From the NCBI GenBank assembly GCA_963693365.1, contig CAVNZM010000004.1, positions 1,860,001 through 1,924,000 on the forward strand: a DNA stretch of 64,000 nt, written 5' to 3'. The notes beneath the pieces are model-generated. The model ran no database searches. It was not told the DNA's origin and saw only the letters and a program-made list of their open reading frames with translations. Shown one piece after another: positions 1 through 19,560 of this stretch (positions are counted from its first letter, which is position 1; every line of letters starts with the position of its first letter). The stretch is from Amoebidium appalachense (lineage: Eukaryota > Ichthyosporea). The position numbers and the translations under genes were made by a program.

Positions 1-539
1 GGACAGTTTGAATCATAAAAAAATCGTAATAAACAACGTACAAACAAGGTTGCTTTCCAACGCTACATTGTCAAAAGTTCTGCACGTTCTCAGCTTTCTC
101 TGCCTCCACTGTCCCGGCACCCGTGCCAACCCCGTAACAAAGACACGCTCTGCTCCCCAACCGTTTAAGAATTGCTACACACTTGACAGACACCGTCCTC
201 TCTCTCTCTCTCTCTCCCTCTCACTCTCTCTCTCTCTCTGCCTCTCTCTCTCTCTCCCCCCCCTCCCCCCTCTCTCCCCTCCCCCCCCCCCCCCCCCCCC
301 CCCCCCGTCCGACTCTCTCTCTCTCTCTCTCCCCCTTCCCCCTCCTCCCCCTCTTGATATCACTCTCCCTTCCCTTTCCTGTCTACCTCTTTCTCTCCCC
401 CCTTTCCCCCTCCTCTCCCCTCACTTTCTATCTCCCTCCCTCCCTCATTCTCTTCCCCCCCCCCTTCCCCTACCCTTTCTCGCCTTTCTCTCTTTCGTAT
501 TTCCCCCTCTCCTTCTCCCCCCACCCCCCCCTCTCCCTG

Positions 540-581
<42 letters not shown>

Positions 582-900
582 TCTCCCTCTTCCTTACACC
601 CCCCCCCCCCCCTCTCTCTCTCTGAGACTCTCCCCCCTCCCTCACCCGCCCCTCTTCTTTCCCCCTCCTCCCCAACAACGTATGGGTCCCTCTCTCCCTC
701 TCTGTCCTCTCCCCTCCCCCTCCCCCCCCCCCCCCCCCCCCCCCCGTTGTGGAAAAAAAAATAATAAAAATACACTCAACCCCTCACTCTTCCTCTCAAA
801 GCTTTCTCCCTCCCCCTCTTTTTTCCCACGAGATGCGGGGAAGGCGGAAGCCCCCAATCCATGCTTTAAGAACTCTGGGGGTAGGCACTACATAGAATGA
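1..900. repeat. Pyrimidine-rich low-complexity block, (CT)n and poly-C
   Basis: From about 197 to 800 the plus strand is almost purely C and T, with (CT)n runs (for example 547-577) broken by C runs of 20 or more (for example 284-306 and 718-745). Long reading frames here encode only Ser/Leu/Pro or Arg/Glu/Gly repeats and are composition artefacts. No gene is seen. Confidence 0.9.
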
Positions 901-1241
901 GTTTGCTATTAGTAACGAGCCGTTGTATGATCGAACAGGCATCGGATCCAATCGCATCAGTAGATTAAACTTACTGCAATGCAAAAACCAGTTTTGTTCT
1001 GCAAGAATAATTTTACTTGGAGCAAGTTTATCCTGCTGCCGTGAGCAGAAAAGTTTTGTTGTTAGTACTATCTGCCTAGAGCAGAATCACTTTGCTTCTC
1101 CGAAATTCTGGTTTTGCTGAATGATTATGGCATCTGTTAATTGAATGCTTTTTGTAGAATAATTCTGTGACGCAAGATAATCCACCTTGCAGCAAGTGGA
1201 TTAAAGGGGTTAGGGGGTTTTTTTTGTGTTTTTTTTTTTTT

Positions 1242-1272
<31 letters not shown>

Positions 1273-4069
1273 GGGAAGATGGAGGGGAGCCATAACTTGA
1301 GGTCAAGCCTCGGTTGTAGGGGGATGTGTACTTGAGAGGATTGGTAGGTGGATATTGATATGTGGGTGGGTGGGTGGGTGGGCTGGGGGCAAGCCTTTTA
1401 AACTCCTTTCAAATCCCCTCTCCTCCGGGACCCTCCCCTCTACCCATCCCCTCCCGGTTAAAAGCAGGTGTTTTGGGGGAGGTGGGGGAGAAGGGGACGG
1501 AAGGCCCTGGGAAGGCCCTGGGGGGGGAAGGGGGAGGGGTGAAGGGGGAGGGGGGGAGGAGGGCTGGTCGAGCCTCGGCTAAGGGTAAGTCGGTAGGCGG
1601 GCGGACGCGGGGAGGGGGGGAGGGGGGGGGGGGGGGGGGGGGAGGGGGAGGGGGGGGGGGGGGGGGGGATGTATGTGAGTCCATGGTATGTGTGTGTCTC
1701 TGGATCCTTGCAGCAAGGAAAAATTAAAAACAGTGGAGACCTGGAGAGAGGAGGAACAGGTAAAGGGAAGAGAAGTGGAGGGGGAGCTTGAGGGGAGCGG
1801 GCCCCCTGAGGGGGGAGGGGGGGGGGGGGGGGGGGAGGGGCCGGGGGGGGGGGGGAGGTAGGTCATACTATTAGGGCCATTAGCAACTGGCACAGCGCTC
1901 TCTTTGGTTCGCTCTGCACAACCTGCTCAGACTTCACCCGTTTTTCCAAAATCAAAGCTCTATGAGGGTATTTTCGCATGGACGAGTGAAGGGGCACGTC
2001 ATTGTTTTCTTGTATGTATGCATGATAGTACGATTATCATAGCAGCCTAGGTGCGGGACCCGGTACATAATAAACAGCACATGCGCATGTGCGCGGACGT
2101 TCACGTATGCTTAACTACCTGGCAAGTGTGAGTTTCATGGTGATCATGATCATGCGCGGATAATAAGTTGCGTTGTGCGTGTGTCCAAAGTGCTGCTTAC
2201 ACATGTGCGTGCGCTTGCGTGCTCAGGTGTGCACGTGTGGGTACCGGTGTGGGCGGTGCGAGACTCCGTACGTGTGTGTATGGGTGCATATGCACGCATG
2301 CATATATATATGCATGAGTCATGATTCGAATGGTCTGACTTTGCGCTCGAGTTTGATGATAGGACGTCCCAATGACCACACACCTGACATGTCAATTTAG
2401 CATGTATTTGAATCATAGATAAAAACCTGACCCCATTGTCCTAACACTAAAGTATAAATGCCAGTGACCTGCCATATTTTTGGCCCCAAGAGCCTTCCTT
2501 ACTACTACTGGCTGGGCACCTAGCCAGGGAATGAGCAAGAATCATGTGTGTGTGAATATCTGGAAGCTATAGGTAAAAGGCAGAGGGGCAACCGGCAGAA
2601 GAGGTTTTGCTATGGGCAGGAGGTGCCGAGGTGGAGGGTGGGGAGGGGAGGGGGGGAGGGGGGGGGGGGGGGGGGGGGGAAGGGGAGGGGAGGGCGGGGA
2701 GGGGGGCCCGGGGGCCTCTTTCCCCCGTTTCCCCCCCCCCCCCCCTCCTTTTTCGAATTCCCTGCACAGTTCTGAGCACGCGACCCTCGAGAGAGCATCC
2801 GAGAGAGGCCCAGCGTCCCAGCTGCATGGGGCAACCTTCGAACGTTGATTATGGCACAAGAGCATGCGCTATTTATGGGCCAGTGGGACGCTGGTTAGGT
2901 ATAAATCATGATATTGAGTTGCCCTTTCCCGTATAGCCATATATGGTAGCCTTAGAAAATACCACCAAGGTGACGTAATCTGCTTCCGGAAGGCGGCCCA
3001 GGCTGCCCGGCACTTGTACAGCACTTCGTAAACCTTCCACGTGCACGCACCAGCAAAAAATCCAGCACCGGGCAGGTACAAGCAGAGAATTTCACTAAGG
3101 GTATAATAGGTGCAGTAAAAACTCTAAGTATAATAATGGATAGTCTTTACCAAATCATTGATATTGAAGATATACATATATGTGCGCGAGTTTAATAATT
3201 TACTGCAATTTAAATTTACCCCAGAACACGGTAGTATAGTGAGTGTGACAAGGGTGCACACGTGTGGCGCGATTCAATAGGAGCACCCGTGTACACCGTA
3301 TGTGCGCGAGGTTAAGGTAGCTGGGTAAGGTGCCATACTCTACGTGGAATGCTCCACTAACCGCTAAAAATAGGACAGTGTGATAAGTACTTGCATTAGG
3401 TCACGCGTACATTTGACAACTTGCAAACACGCGTTTCCACACTGATAGAAATGAGAATGTAGACAAGAACAACGCGGCATGCACAATGCGATTTCTTCAA
3501 CAGGTTGGCTGTTGATGGACGACTAACATGTTGTGTGCTTTACAAGTTTGGCTCAAAATGCCACGGTGGATAATCTTTAAATTTACCACCTTTTCAGTCT
3601 CTGATGTAAACCTGTGCTATAATCTTCTTCCATCGAACCAAGTTAAACGTTTCTCCAAATGTATTGTGCATTTTTCCTGCACCTGCACATGGTGTGCGTC
3701 AAAGGCTTTCTTCCTTAAATGGCGCTTAAGAAGCTTCCCTGCGCCGAAGCATGAGCTCGAGGGCTGAAGGGGATGGAACTGTACAATTTCAGCTTGCTTG
3801 TATTCGCGTGTGGCGTCAGCACCTATAAAACGAGTGGAAGGTGAAAGTGAAGTTATTTGAAACACGCGACACGTCGAGAGTCTCTTTCAATGTCTTAACT
3901 TTCATTTTCAGCATTCTTATCACTGTAGTGTTTACTACTGTAAATAGGTGTCGTACTAACCTCTCTCCGTTTTAGTATAATTATCATCACACGACTTGTA
4001 TGTTCCCTCCCTCCTTCTCCTCCTATTCCATGTCTCGGTGACTGGTGAAAAACATGCCTTCTCTTACAG
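901..4069. other. Anonymous non-coding stretch before the first receptor exon
   Basis: I see no convincing coding exon here. It contains a T-run followed by a G-run (1221-1275), G-rich blocks at 1480-1860 and 2640-2710, and CA/TG-rich sequence at 2090-2310. The part from 2900 to 4000 is ordinary mixed sequence and could hold the missing 5' exons of the downstream receptor gene, but I could not identify them. Confidence 0.6.
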
Positions 4070-4321
4070 TTACTGCGGATGATCCATGCAACTCGCCAAA
4101 GTTTGGCCAGGCAGTCTTCAGGCTGGCAAAGGTAAAGTTGTGTTCGAGTCGTCCCATGAAAGTTTATCCTTTTGGCTTTGTATGTAGTGACACGTCTGCA
4201 CTTTTTTTAATTTCCTGTCTACGTGTCCTCACACCCAAAGATACTAATGCAAACAAATAATTCACCGCAAAGCTTCTGAGAATCTCGACTTTTGGCAAAG
4301 ACTTAACTAATTTCCTTGTCA

Positions 4322-4356
<35 letters not shown>

Positions 4357-6046
4357 ACCCCACCCCCTTCCCCAAAGTCGAAAGAGAAAAAAAAAAAAGG
4401 TTGTTCTCGTGCACATGCACTTGCACCTGCACATTGTCAATTGCAATGTCATGCACAAGCACCCACAAACGCACATGCACATTGTCAAAACCTTGGGCGC
4501 AGCGTTGTTAACATGCACATTGTCAAACTGCAAACACAAAAAAGATGGGCGACACGCACACACATCAAAAAAAAAAAAAAAAAAAAAAAACTCAGTAACC
4601 ACACTCACCCTGGCCCAAGCACGTACAGGATTCACACTTTCACACACAAACCGGTAAACTAGGCGTGTACACACCGTGACACGTGGCACACAAAGATACT
4701 ATGTGAATCAATATTCCACACACACACACGTACTCACACATGAAGATTCACATACACTTACCACACACACATGCTAGCAGACTTGCGGACACTGCACTTG
4801 CTTTAAGGTACCTTAAGTTACACATCCGCTTACACAGTACTTCCGCAGATAACGAGCCTTGTGTGTTTTCACCTGGCCATCGTCCCATGTGCCTACGTCA
4901 TCATCGAAGTTTCCCAAAAATGTAAACACGACCGCCAGGCATTCCCATCATGCAGTTCTTCCCCGCACTCATTAGCCCTGCAGATTATTGGAATTGCGGC
5001 TGCGTCTGCAATTTTTTTCTATCCCGCTACAAGGGGCCAAACAACAACTGTGTGCATTCATAGGTGCAATGACGACGTGGGGGATCATGTGTGCTGGAAC
5101 ATGCCCTCTTCTGGTGGCGATGGATGTGTGGGTGGTGATTACCAAAAATAGGTTACCAATCATATCGAGGATACCCACGCTCTTATTGGTTGGCTTTGGC
5201 GTGCCTTTCCTTTTGGCTCTCATTCCAGTGATGATACCTCATGGATATGGAAGGTATGCCATCACCAGCTGGTTTAAGACATTCACTCTGTTGGCTGTTA
5301 AAAACTCCTGTTCTTCATTGTTTTCTCCACTGCCAACATTGTACCGGGGTCAGAAAGCAACAGGCTGGTTCCACGTATTACGCACACACCAGGCAGAATT
5401 CTGCCAGCACCCTTATTGCACATAATCGGCCAAATCCCCCGTGTTTAAATTAAGTATCTTGCCGTGTTTCTTTTCTATTCCCTCAGTCCCCCGTGTATCC
5501 CCCCTCCTCCCCTTTTACCCCCCCCCCTCCCCCCCCCCGGGGCTCCCCCCCCCCCCCCTCTCCCCCCTCCCTCCCTCCCTCCCTCCCTCCCTTTCTTCCT
5601 CCCTCCCTCCCTCCCTCCCTCCCTCCCTCCCTCCCTCCCTCCCTCCCTTCCTTCCACCCTCTTATGCCTTTCCTCTCTAATCATCCTAGTTCGCTTCGCT
5701 CTATCAAGTACAGTGTTTGCTTTTGTCAGTTCTAGGCCCCTGTCATGATCAACAATCGAGGATGGTGAGATGAATGGTGGCGTTTTTTATTTTTTGACTT
5801 GGGCTCCAATTGATGAAATTTCATGCGCAGGATTGTTATGCGGTGTGGAGTAGGTGCCCATCACTTTGCACTGAACGTCATCTACAACGTGGGTATTCCT
5901 CTGATTTCCTTACTTGCTTGCGCTTTAAATTTCTTCTACTTCGCCTCCACCTACCGCCTACATCAATCGGCCAAATTCGATCTGAAGCCGTTCCGGGGGC
6001 AAACTTTACCAATCAAACACAACTTCGCTCTATTTCAGCTTGCCAT
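4070..6046 (+). CDS. Probable seven-transmembrane receptor, partial gene model
   Basis: Three segments look like exons. The first is 4070-4131, between TCTCTTACAG and GTAAAG, encoding a short peptide with DDPCNSPKFGQ. The second is 4984-5253, after CTGCAG and before GTATGC. The third is 5831-6046, after GCGCAG and before GTAAAAGG. Exons two and three join in phase (AG|G). The joined frame gives three hydrophobic helices in the order and spacing of TM3, TM4 and TM5: LCAFIGAMTTWGIMC at about 5061-5105, a Pro-containing helix ending IPVMIPHGYG at about 5165-5251, and FALNVIYNVGIPLISL at about 5860-5910. The style recalls the Frizzled/cAMP-receptor groups of GPCR, but I cannot assign a family. 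The start of exon two shows another hydrophobic helix (IIGIAAASAIF) in a different frame; it would join if the T7 run near 5012 were one base shorter. TM1, TM6, TM7 and the termini were not found. Confidence 0.45.
5559..5657. repeat. (TCCC)n tetranucleotide microsatellite
   Basis: A nearly perfect CCCT/CCTC tetranucleotide array lies inside the intron between the second and third receptor exons, next to poly-C runs. Confidence 0.9.
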
Positions 6047-6274
6047 GTAAAAGGGAAGTCTTCAGCAACATTCCCTCTGTCCACATTAACAAATATGGAC
6101 AGTGACTTCACACATCGTTGGCTGAATGTCATGCTACGGGGTATACTATCCGTGCCCACCAGAGGGACGTGTGGCACGTCCTGCTCAAACTTTGAGCAAG
6201 AACTCAGCATCGGTATTCCCCCCTCCCCCCCCCCCTCCCCCCCCCCCCCCCCTCCCCCCCTCCTCCTCCTTCCC

Positions 6275-6314
6275 CCGCCTGCCCGCCTGCCCGCCTGCCC
6301 GCCTGCCCGCCCGG
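6275..6314. repeat. GCCTGCCC short tandem repeat
   Basis: About five head-to-tail copies of the octamer GCCTGCCC lie at the end of a poly-C/CTCC block. Confidence 0.85.
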
Positions 6315-7641
6315 GGAGCCTTTAGGCTATAGCTATGCGCGTTCGGCGGTATACATTTGAGCACGTGTGCATAGGAAGAGATACATAGCACTATAGTATG
6401 TTGAGGCGGGGGAACTTAACCACTGTGCGATGAGTCTCAGAGAACGTGCTGTATTCCGGGTGGATAGAATGAAACAGAGGGAAGAGGTCGGAGAATGCTC
6501 CGGCGGGGAGGCCTCCGGGGGGAGGGGGGCCGGGGAGGGGGGAGGGGGGAGGGAGGGGAAGAGGGGGAAAGGAAGGGTGCAGGGAGGCAGGGGGGCGGGG
6601 GGAGGGGGGGGGGGGGGGGGATTTGTACTGTAGGGTGAAGTGTAGGTGTTCATTGGGTTGCCGGCCGCGGAGACTGCCCTGGAGGGGGTGAGGGGAGGGA
6701 GTGAGAAGGAGGGGGTAGGGGCAGAGGGGGGGGGGGGGGGGAATATATGTAGAGCACTGTACAAAAGGAATCCAGGTTTATTCTCTGCTGCAGCCATCCC
6801 CAGTCCCTGTATTCTCCTTCGAAATTCAAGCGTCAAGCCCCCCCCCCCCTCCCCCCACCCCCTCTCGTGAAAAGCCCCCACCAACCCTATCACTGTGGCA
6901 CCTATGTATACAAAATGCATATGTGGCCTTTGGGGTGCGTGTATTAGGTCTCTCTCCCGGCTATCTGTGACAGTGCCTGCTCTTCCAACCACCAGATTAA
7001 GAAACCCCAATCGGATTGGTCCATGCCCCAGCCAATCAGCACTCAGTGTTGCATCTGCAGCCGAGGAGCGGCGAATGGCACAAATGCGACGCCTAGGCCG
7101 GAATATGAATTGTTTTGTGTTGGTGCGTGATCACGTGAACCCAATATCTGCTGATAAATTTGCTCACATTGCCCGGTGTTAATGTGAAACCCCCAAAATG
7201 GCTTATGCCAATTCAGGTCGCGTGTAGCAGCGGATATGGGTGTTCAATGCTTTGGTTTATTACGTGTTTCTGACTTCGCATCAACCGGATTTGCATGTGG
7301 TCAAGTGCTCGTCGTGGGCCCATATCAAGAAAATGGTACCGAAAGCTGGGCCAAATGTACGGGAATTTGAGTTGGGCTGAAAAGCTGCAGGCAATCGGAG
7401 ATCTACGGTGTGGTATGCAATCAGAAAACTCAATTTTGATAGGGGCCAGAGTATGGTTTTGGTTCCGGCATTGTGTGTTCTCGTACTTTGGGTAAGGGGG
7501 TACTGTATAAAGAATGTTTGCTGGACGTGTGTGTATAATGTTATACCATCTTGCCTGGGGTAAAGGCAGAGCCAAGACGGTGGCCTCTGTAGGCGAAACC
7601 GGTCAAATAATTAAAAAAAAAAAGGTTTAAAAAATGTACAT

Positions 7642-7644
<3 letters not shown>

Positions 7645-7732
<88 letters not shown>
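7645..7732. repeat. (GT)n microsatellite
   Basis: A nearly pure GT dinucleotide array of about 88 bp with two single-base interruptions. Confidence 0.95.
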
Positions 7733-7735
<3 letters not shown>

Positions 7736-8399
7736 TGTGTGCTTTGGGGAGGGTGGGGAAGGGGGGGGGAAAGGGGAAACAAGAAGCACTTTCACCATCC
7801 ATTTAGAACATGTCTGCTGCATACTACTCAATATCCATTCATTAGTTGATTACAAACTCATTCAAGAAAACATGTTGACTAATTAATCTAGCACCTGGCT
7901 AGAACATTGCTACATTCGTTCAATTATTCTTACAACCAGTCCTTCTGTATAGCACACAACCCCCCCCCCCCCCCCCCCCCCCTTCCCCCTGGTTTGCCCA
8001 GCATGCAAGCAGGCAAACATGCAGGCAGGCATGCATGCGCGGACACACACGGCAACACGAATACTAATAGTAAAAAAGAAATACCCGCACCAACATTCTG
8101 CCGTGGAGGGAGGGAGGGAAAAAAAAAAAAAAAAAAAAAAAAGAGCAACATCAATTATTACTTTATTCCGAGACCTTCCACAGAGCAACACGCACAGGTT
8201 CGTGCTCTCATTCATCAGTTTTACACACACAGTACCACTGCCACGTGTTGCACCATCCCCCTTGATGTGGGCTAGTAGGTGCATGTGCTGATATTAGCTG
8301 CCTGCTTGGTGCCTGGCCAGGTGCAGTATGCGCGTCACTGCATATGCCAAGTGTGAGCCAACGAAGTGATGAGCGAAATGTATACAGCATCTTCAGCAA

Positions 8400-8427
<28 letters not shown>
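8400..8427. repeat. Poly-C tract
   Basis: An uninterrupted run of about 27 C just beyond the candidate last exon of the AIRIM-like gene. Similar runs lie inside the gene at 8780-8800, 8908-8938, 9055-9085 and 9418-9442. Confidence 0.95.
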
Positions 8428-8430
<3 letters not shown>

Positions 8431-8578
8431 TCCCCCTGCGCACCCGGCCACACCCTGCCCTATTCTGGCCCCCACCTGTAGCACACCCACCCACACGAAA
8501 AGCAACAACACTTACACATCCGCTGGAAACTTTATGCGCACAAAAACACGCCACCCTGACCACGCAAACCACATTTCC

Positions 8579-14502
<5,924 letters not shown>

Positions 14503-17500
14503 ATGGGCAACCACGGGTCCAAGCGCATCATCCATTTCCGGTTCGACCAGAACAAGTCGGTGGTGCCGGAAGGGGAGCAACGACGCGATAACTTTAGTGC
14601 TGTGTTTGAGCATGCCAGCCACGCCACCGCCACCGCCCTGCAAGCAGAGCTCGAATCGCGAGGAATACACGGCGTACGGCTAGCCAGCCTACGCACCACT
14701 AGTGGCTCAACCATAGGCGTGCAAACAAACGGGCGGTTTTACCTTTCATCGGAATCGGAGTTTCCCCCGGGCACATACACAGCGGTGCTTGTCAGAACGG
14801 GTGCCACGGTACGTGAGCTGTCGGCACCTACACCAGCGGCGCTATCGGTAGACCAGAGGGGGGATGTGGAGCGTGCACGTGTGTGCCTGTGTAGTTTACT
14901 CGCCACCCGCTCATCTGACGCGGATTTGCCGTTTGTCAAGCGAGATTCCCGCGGTGTTGATATTTTGCACGAGTCCACAGCGCCCGTTATCCAGGAATTA
15001 AACAGCAGGGGGAGCCAACATGATGTGCTTGTCTGTGCGGTCACTAGGCCTGAGGCTGCCCTTCGCTACATGGTGGCAGTTACCCCCCACACGGTGGTGG
15101 TGGCTATCGACACCAGCTCTAGCCGTCTTCTGGACGCACTTTTACAGCCCGGAAATCCTGTAAGTCTGGCGGGTCGGGCTGGGCAGGGGGGTATCTGCGA
15201 CGGGGCAGCAAATGCGGCGGCAATGGCGCTAGCGACACACCTTCCTATTTTGGCGCTTCTCAACCTGTGCCGTGTGCACGATGATGATTTGGCCACCCCC
15301 CCCAGCGGCTACCCAGCCATGATTATGAGCGACGATACCGGGTCTATGGACCAATCACCAGATGACCCAGGCACCATTAGCCGTTCACCCAGCATCGACA
15401 AGGGCAAGCCCAGGCTCAGCACAAAGACTAAGGCCAGGGAGGCACCCCGTCGGCTCATCTTCACGGGGTTTTCTGTGGCCGGGACGGTGGCGCATATGGC
15501 GGCCCTTCTGGCTCGGCACGCCGTTAACGCGCAGGCGGCTTTGGGCAAGAAGAAAAAGGCCAGTCGGAGGCTGGTCACGGTGCGCGCTGTTTCTTTCAGT
15601 GCCCCAGGGTGCACTACGGCACAGGTAGCGTCATATCTGCAGGACATGGGGAGTGCCAAGGAGCACATCAACATCAGTGCCGAGGCAGACCCCGTACCCG
15701 AGCTAGCCACCCTATGTGCTGCAGAGCACGTGGCCAGGCAGGACCTGGAAATGGCCGACCACCAAGATGCCAAGGCCCTGGCCGGGTCCGTGCATAATAT
15801 CATCACCGCCGCATATGCCCGTTTGCTGCAGAAGCCCCCACCCGCCCCGCAGGTACCAGTCGACCTGTCCAAGCTGAGTGCGGCACGGACAGAAGCCAGC
15901 TCCCTAGTGCAGGTCTATGACGGTGACGGCACCCAATTGGCTGTGGCATCCCCTGGCCAGTGCCTACTTTTGGCCGACAAGTGCCTGACCCCGGCACCGC
16001 CCGCGGACAACATCCGGCGATTGGTTGCTATTAATAGCCGCTCGCTTGGCTCCCTGGACATGCTTGCGCTTGCACACGTGTCGCCTTTGCGCACGTGCCT
16101 GTTTGAAGACACGGACATAGTGCCGCAGGAGAGGGAGGTTGGGCTGCTTCTTCAACTGGTACCGCACATTGCGCTGTGCACGGTCAAGTGCGTCAACAGC
16201 GGCATGCGTGCGGACTTTGAGGTTGTGGGCACAAATCTGGACATGGTTGTGGGCCGTAGCCCAGGCCAGGCCTACCTGTACCCCCGCTGTCCCTCATTGG
16301 AGGTTTTCACGGATGTGCCCCGCCATGATACGGCCGACCTGGCCACACAGTATGTGAACATGTGTGCCGGGGCAGTGATTCAGGTTAAGGTGCTTCACTG
16401 CAGCCCAAAACCCGACACGGTGTTTTTCCTACGTACGGATTTTGCCGACACGCCCGAGGCGAAAATCAGCAGCGTGAGCGAGGCGGAGACACCCCCTGTG
16501 GGGACCATGCAGTATGCACGCATGAACAACGAGGTGCTGATGACGGCGTTTCTGCGCGGATTGCTGGTCACCTTGCACACACCCCCACACCAACGGTGGT
16601 GGGTGTTGCACCGCACGCCCGGGCCTAGCAGCAGCCATACCAGCCTGGATGGGGCCGAGGGTTCCAGGCAGATCATGCATCCTATGCTTGCAGCCATATC
16701 GGAGCTGGAAGAGATCCTCACCCGGCCGTGCCAGAGTGTTGTTCAGCGGGTGGTGCATGAGAGTATGTCCCCGGAGAAAATACTCCTGGCTCGGGTCGAG
16801 GTGCAGCCCGTAATCGAAACCATCGTCACGGCAATGAGCCAGCCCGTCGATTTGGAGTTTCAACACCGGCCCGTGCGCGCTATGCTCAAGGTCCTAGGGG
16901 GGCTGGGCATGTTTTTCGGTGCCATTTTCACCATCATTGGCGTGGTTGCGCTTCTTCCCACATTGGTTCCAGCCATACCGGTTGTGGCTATTATGCACCG
17001 CAACAACTACGAGTTCACTTGGAGCGCAGCCGCATTTGGTATTCCAGCAGTGATTCTCGCAATCCCTGGGTCATTGATCAGCGCCGTGGGGACAAGCATC
17101 TTCAAGCATGCATTTGACGCCTGGGCTGACCCCCCCAGTAGGCAGTACATGACCATGCTTAAGACTATTTTGCGCATCATCAATGGCGACCCCTCGTGCG
17201 TGCTGGAGGAGGTACCGACCTTGGAAACGGCAATTTGCGAGGCTGCAGCCGGGTTTTGCCTCCCGGCAAACCCCTGCACATGGCACGGGAGGGAGAGATC
17301 AAGGAGTGTTTAGACGGGCTGCTTCTGGGCCGGGACAAGCGGGATCGGGCCGACCCAAACTTGTACTGCCAGATGCTCGAGCGGTCTCGCAGAGATGTGG
17401 CCCGCTGGCTGGCTGCAGTGGGTCGCCTGGCCCTGATTCGCCGCCACCTACACTCACACATCCTCATCTCATTCGTGGGTATGTTAACCCCACCTTCCCC

Positions 17501-18432
17501 TTCCCCCCCCCCCCCCCCCCCCCCCCTCCCCCCTCCCTTCCCTACATGCCCTCCTCCCTTCCACACACACTCACACACATGCTTACCCCCCCCCCCCCCC
17601 CCCCACCCTCACACACACATGCACAGTCTCCCCCCCCCCCCCCCCCCCCCCCCCCTCCCCCCCACATTCTCCCCCCTGGTTGTTCGGTTTTTGATGGCAG
17701 TTTTCTCCCCTATCCACTAATTTCCTTTACCTTGTCGTTCCTGTTTTTTCTGTGCCCCCGTTCCACCCTCCCCTCACTGAAGCGGAACTATTTCTTTCTT
17801 CCTGTTGTCGTATTCTAGGTTCCCTGTATTATGAACATTGTTGCCCCTCCCCCCTCCCCCTCCTCCCCTCCCCCCCGCCCCCTTTCTTTTTCCGGGAGCC
17901 TCTCTCATTATGTGCCATTCAAAGCCCCCCCCCTCCCCCCCCCCCGGTCCCCCTCCCCCCCCCTCCCCCCTGTACCCGCTGATTTGTAGTTTGCAGATGT
18001 CCACTCTTGTTGTCCCCCCCCCCCCCCCCCCCCCTCCCCCACCCACAGACATGCCTTCTAATACCCATTTTTGGCTTTGCCGCCCCGGATCCCAACCCCC
18101 CTTCATCCCCCGTTCCTGCCTCCCCCCACCCCCTCCCCCCTCCCCCCTCCTCCTCCCCCCATCTCCCCTCACTCCCCCGTCCCCCCCCCCCCCCCTCCCC
18201 CCCCCCCCCCCCCCGCCCCACCCCCCCCATCCCCCCCGCTTGCCCACTCCTTCTCCCCCAAAACATCACCACCACCTCCGGCACGGCAACCGCCAACCCC
18301 CCCCCCCCCCCCCCCTCCCCCTGCCTATTCCCGTTTTAACAGATGAAACAAGCTTGCCACTGTTTCAAGCCACCTTCGTTTCTCTCCTCACTCCTTTCTG
18401 CATGTGCCTGTGTGCACAACACTAAAACAATC

Positions 18433-18467
<35 letters not shown>

Positions 18468-19361
18468 CTCCCGCCTTTTATGACGTTTCGTGTTTTGTCT
18501 TTTTATGTCTATCTCCTTTCTTCTAATTCTAACCCTCTCATCCATTCCTCCCCCACCTCCCCCCCCCCCCCCCCCCCCCCCCTCTTTCCCCTCCTCCTCC
18601 TCCCTTCTCCTTCCCCTCCTCCCAACCCACCCTCCCCTTCCCCTCCACCCGTCCTCCCCCTTCCCCCTTTTACCCTCCTTCCCCTCCCCCTCCCCTTCTC
18701 CGCTCCTCCCCCCTCCCCGCCCCACCTCCCCAACCCGCAACACTTGCAGGGGTGCACAATGCCGGCAAGTCGTTCTGGCTCAGCAAGCTGTTTGGTGTCG
18801 AGGCCATGAGCAGCATGAACGACCGCACAGAAAAGGTCGAACTCTTTCACCTTGCCAGCCCCTCAGACCCAAACGCTACAACAACAACATCCGACCCAAC
18901 GGATAGTGAGGCGGTGGGGGAACTGTGTGTTGATGTGGTGGATTTTCCTGGCACGTCGGATGAGAGGAGGGCTATGGCGATGCTGACGGAGCAACTGGCG
19001 TGCATCACTACGCTGTTTGTGTGCGTGTTCAAGTTTGGCCATATTGCTGGACCGGAGAGGAGTGTTATTGATCAGCTGCAGGCTGCTGGTGGGTGATGGT
19101 GCACGTGTGAGGGAGTGTGTGTGTGTGTGTGTTTATGGGAGAGAGGGGGGGGGGGGGGAGGGAGGGAGGGAGGGGAGAGAGGGAGGGGGGGGATGGGGGG
19201 GGGGGGGGAAGGGGGGCATGTGTGGGTGTGAGGATGTGCATGTGTGTGTGTGTAGGGGGGGAGGTGTGTTGGATGGACGCAGGGATGTGTGTAATTGTGT
19301 GGTGTGTGCGTGTGCGCATGTTTGCATTTGGGTGTGTAAGCGGGTGTGCGACTGAGTGTGT

Positions 19362-19392
<31 letters not shown>

Positions 19393-19519
19393 GGGGGGGG
19401 GGCTGCATGCCAAGGTGTGCTGGGTGGTTGGGTGGGTGGGTGTGTCCCATACACATGTGTGTGGATGTGAAAGTAAAGGGGTGAAGGGACAAAGAGGAGG
19501 TGAAGGTTTTTTTTTTTTT

Positions 19520-19560
<41 letters not shown>

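Larger units (their letters stand above)
6047..8578. other. Non-coding sequence between two convergent genes
   Basis: No supported exon was found. The stretch holds poly-C/poly-G blocks (6219-6262, 6530-6620, 6838-6862), an 8-bp GCCTGCCC tandem repeat, a (GT)n microsatellite at 7645-7732, a poly-C run at 7960-7982, and an A run of about 23 at 8120-8142. The missing 3' exons of the receptor gene may lie here, but I could not recognise them. Confidence 0.55.

Noticed and set aside
183-764. Long Ser/Leu/Pro reading frames on both strands
   Set aside because: They are translations of (CT)n and poly-C tracts. The same pattern recurs at every such tract in the window.
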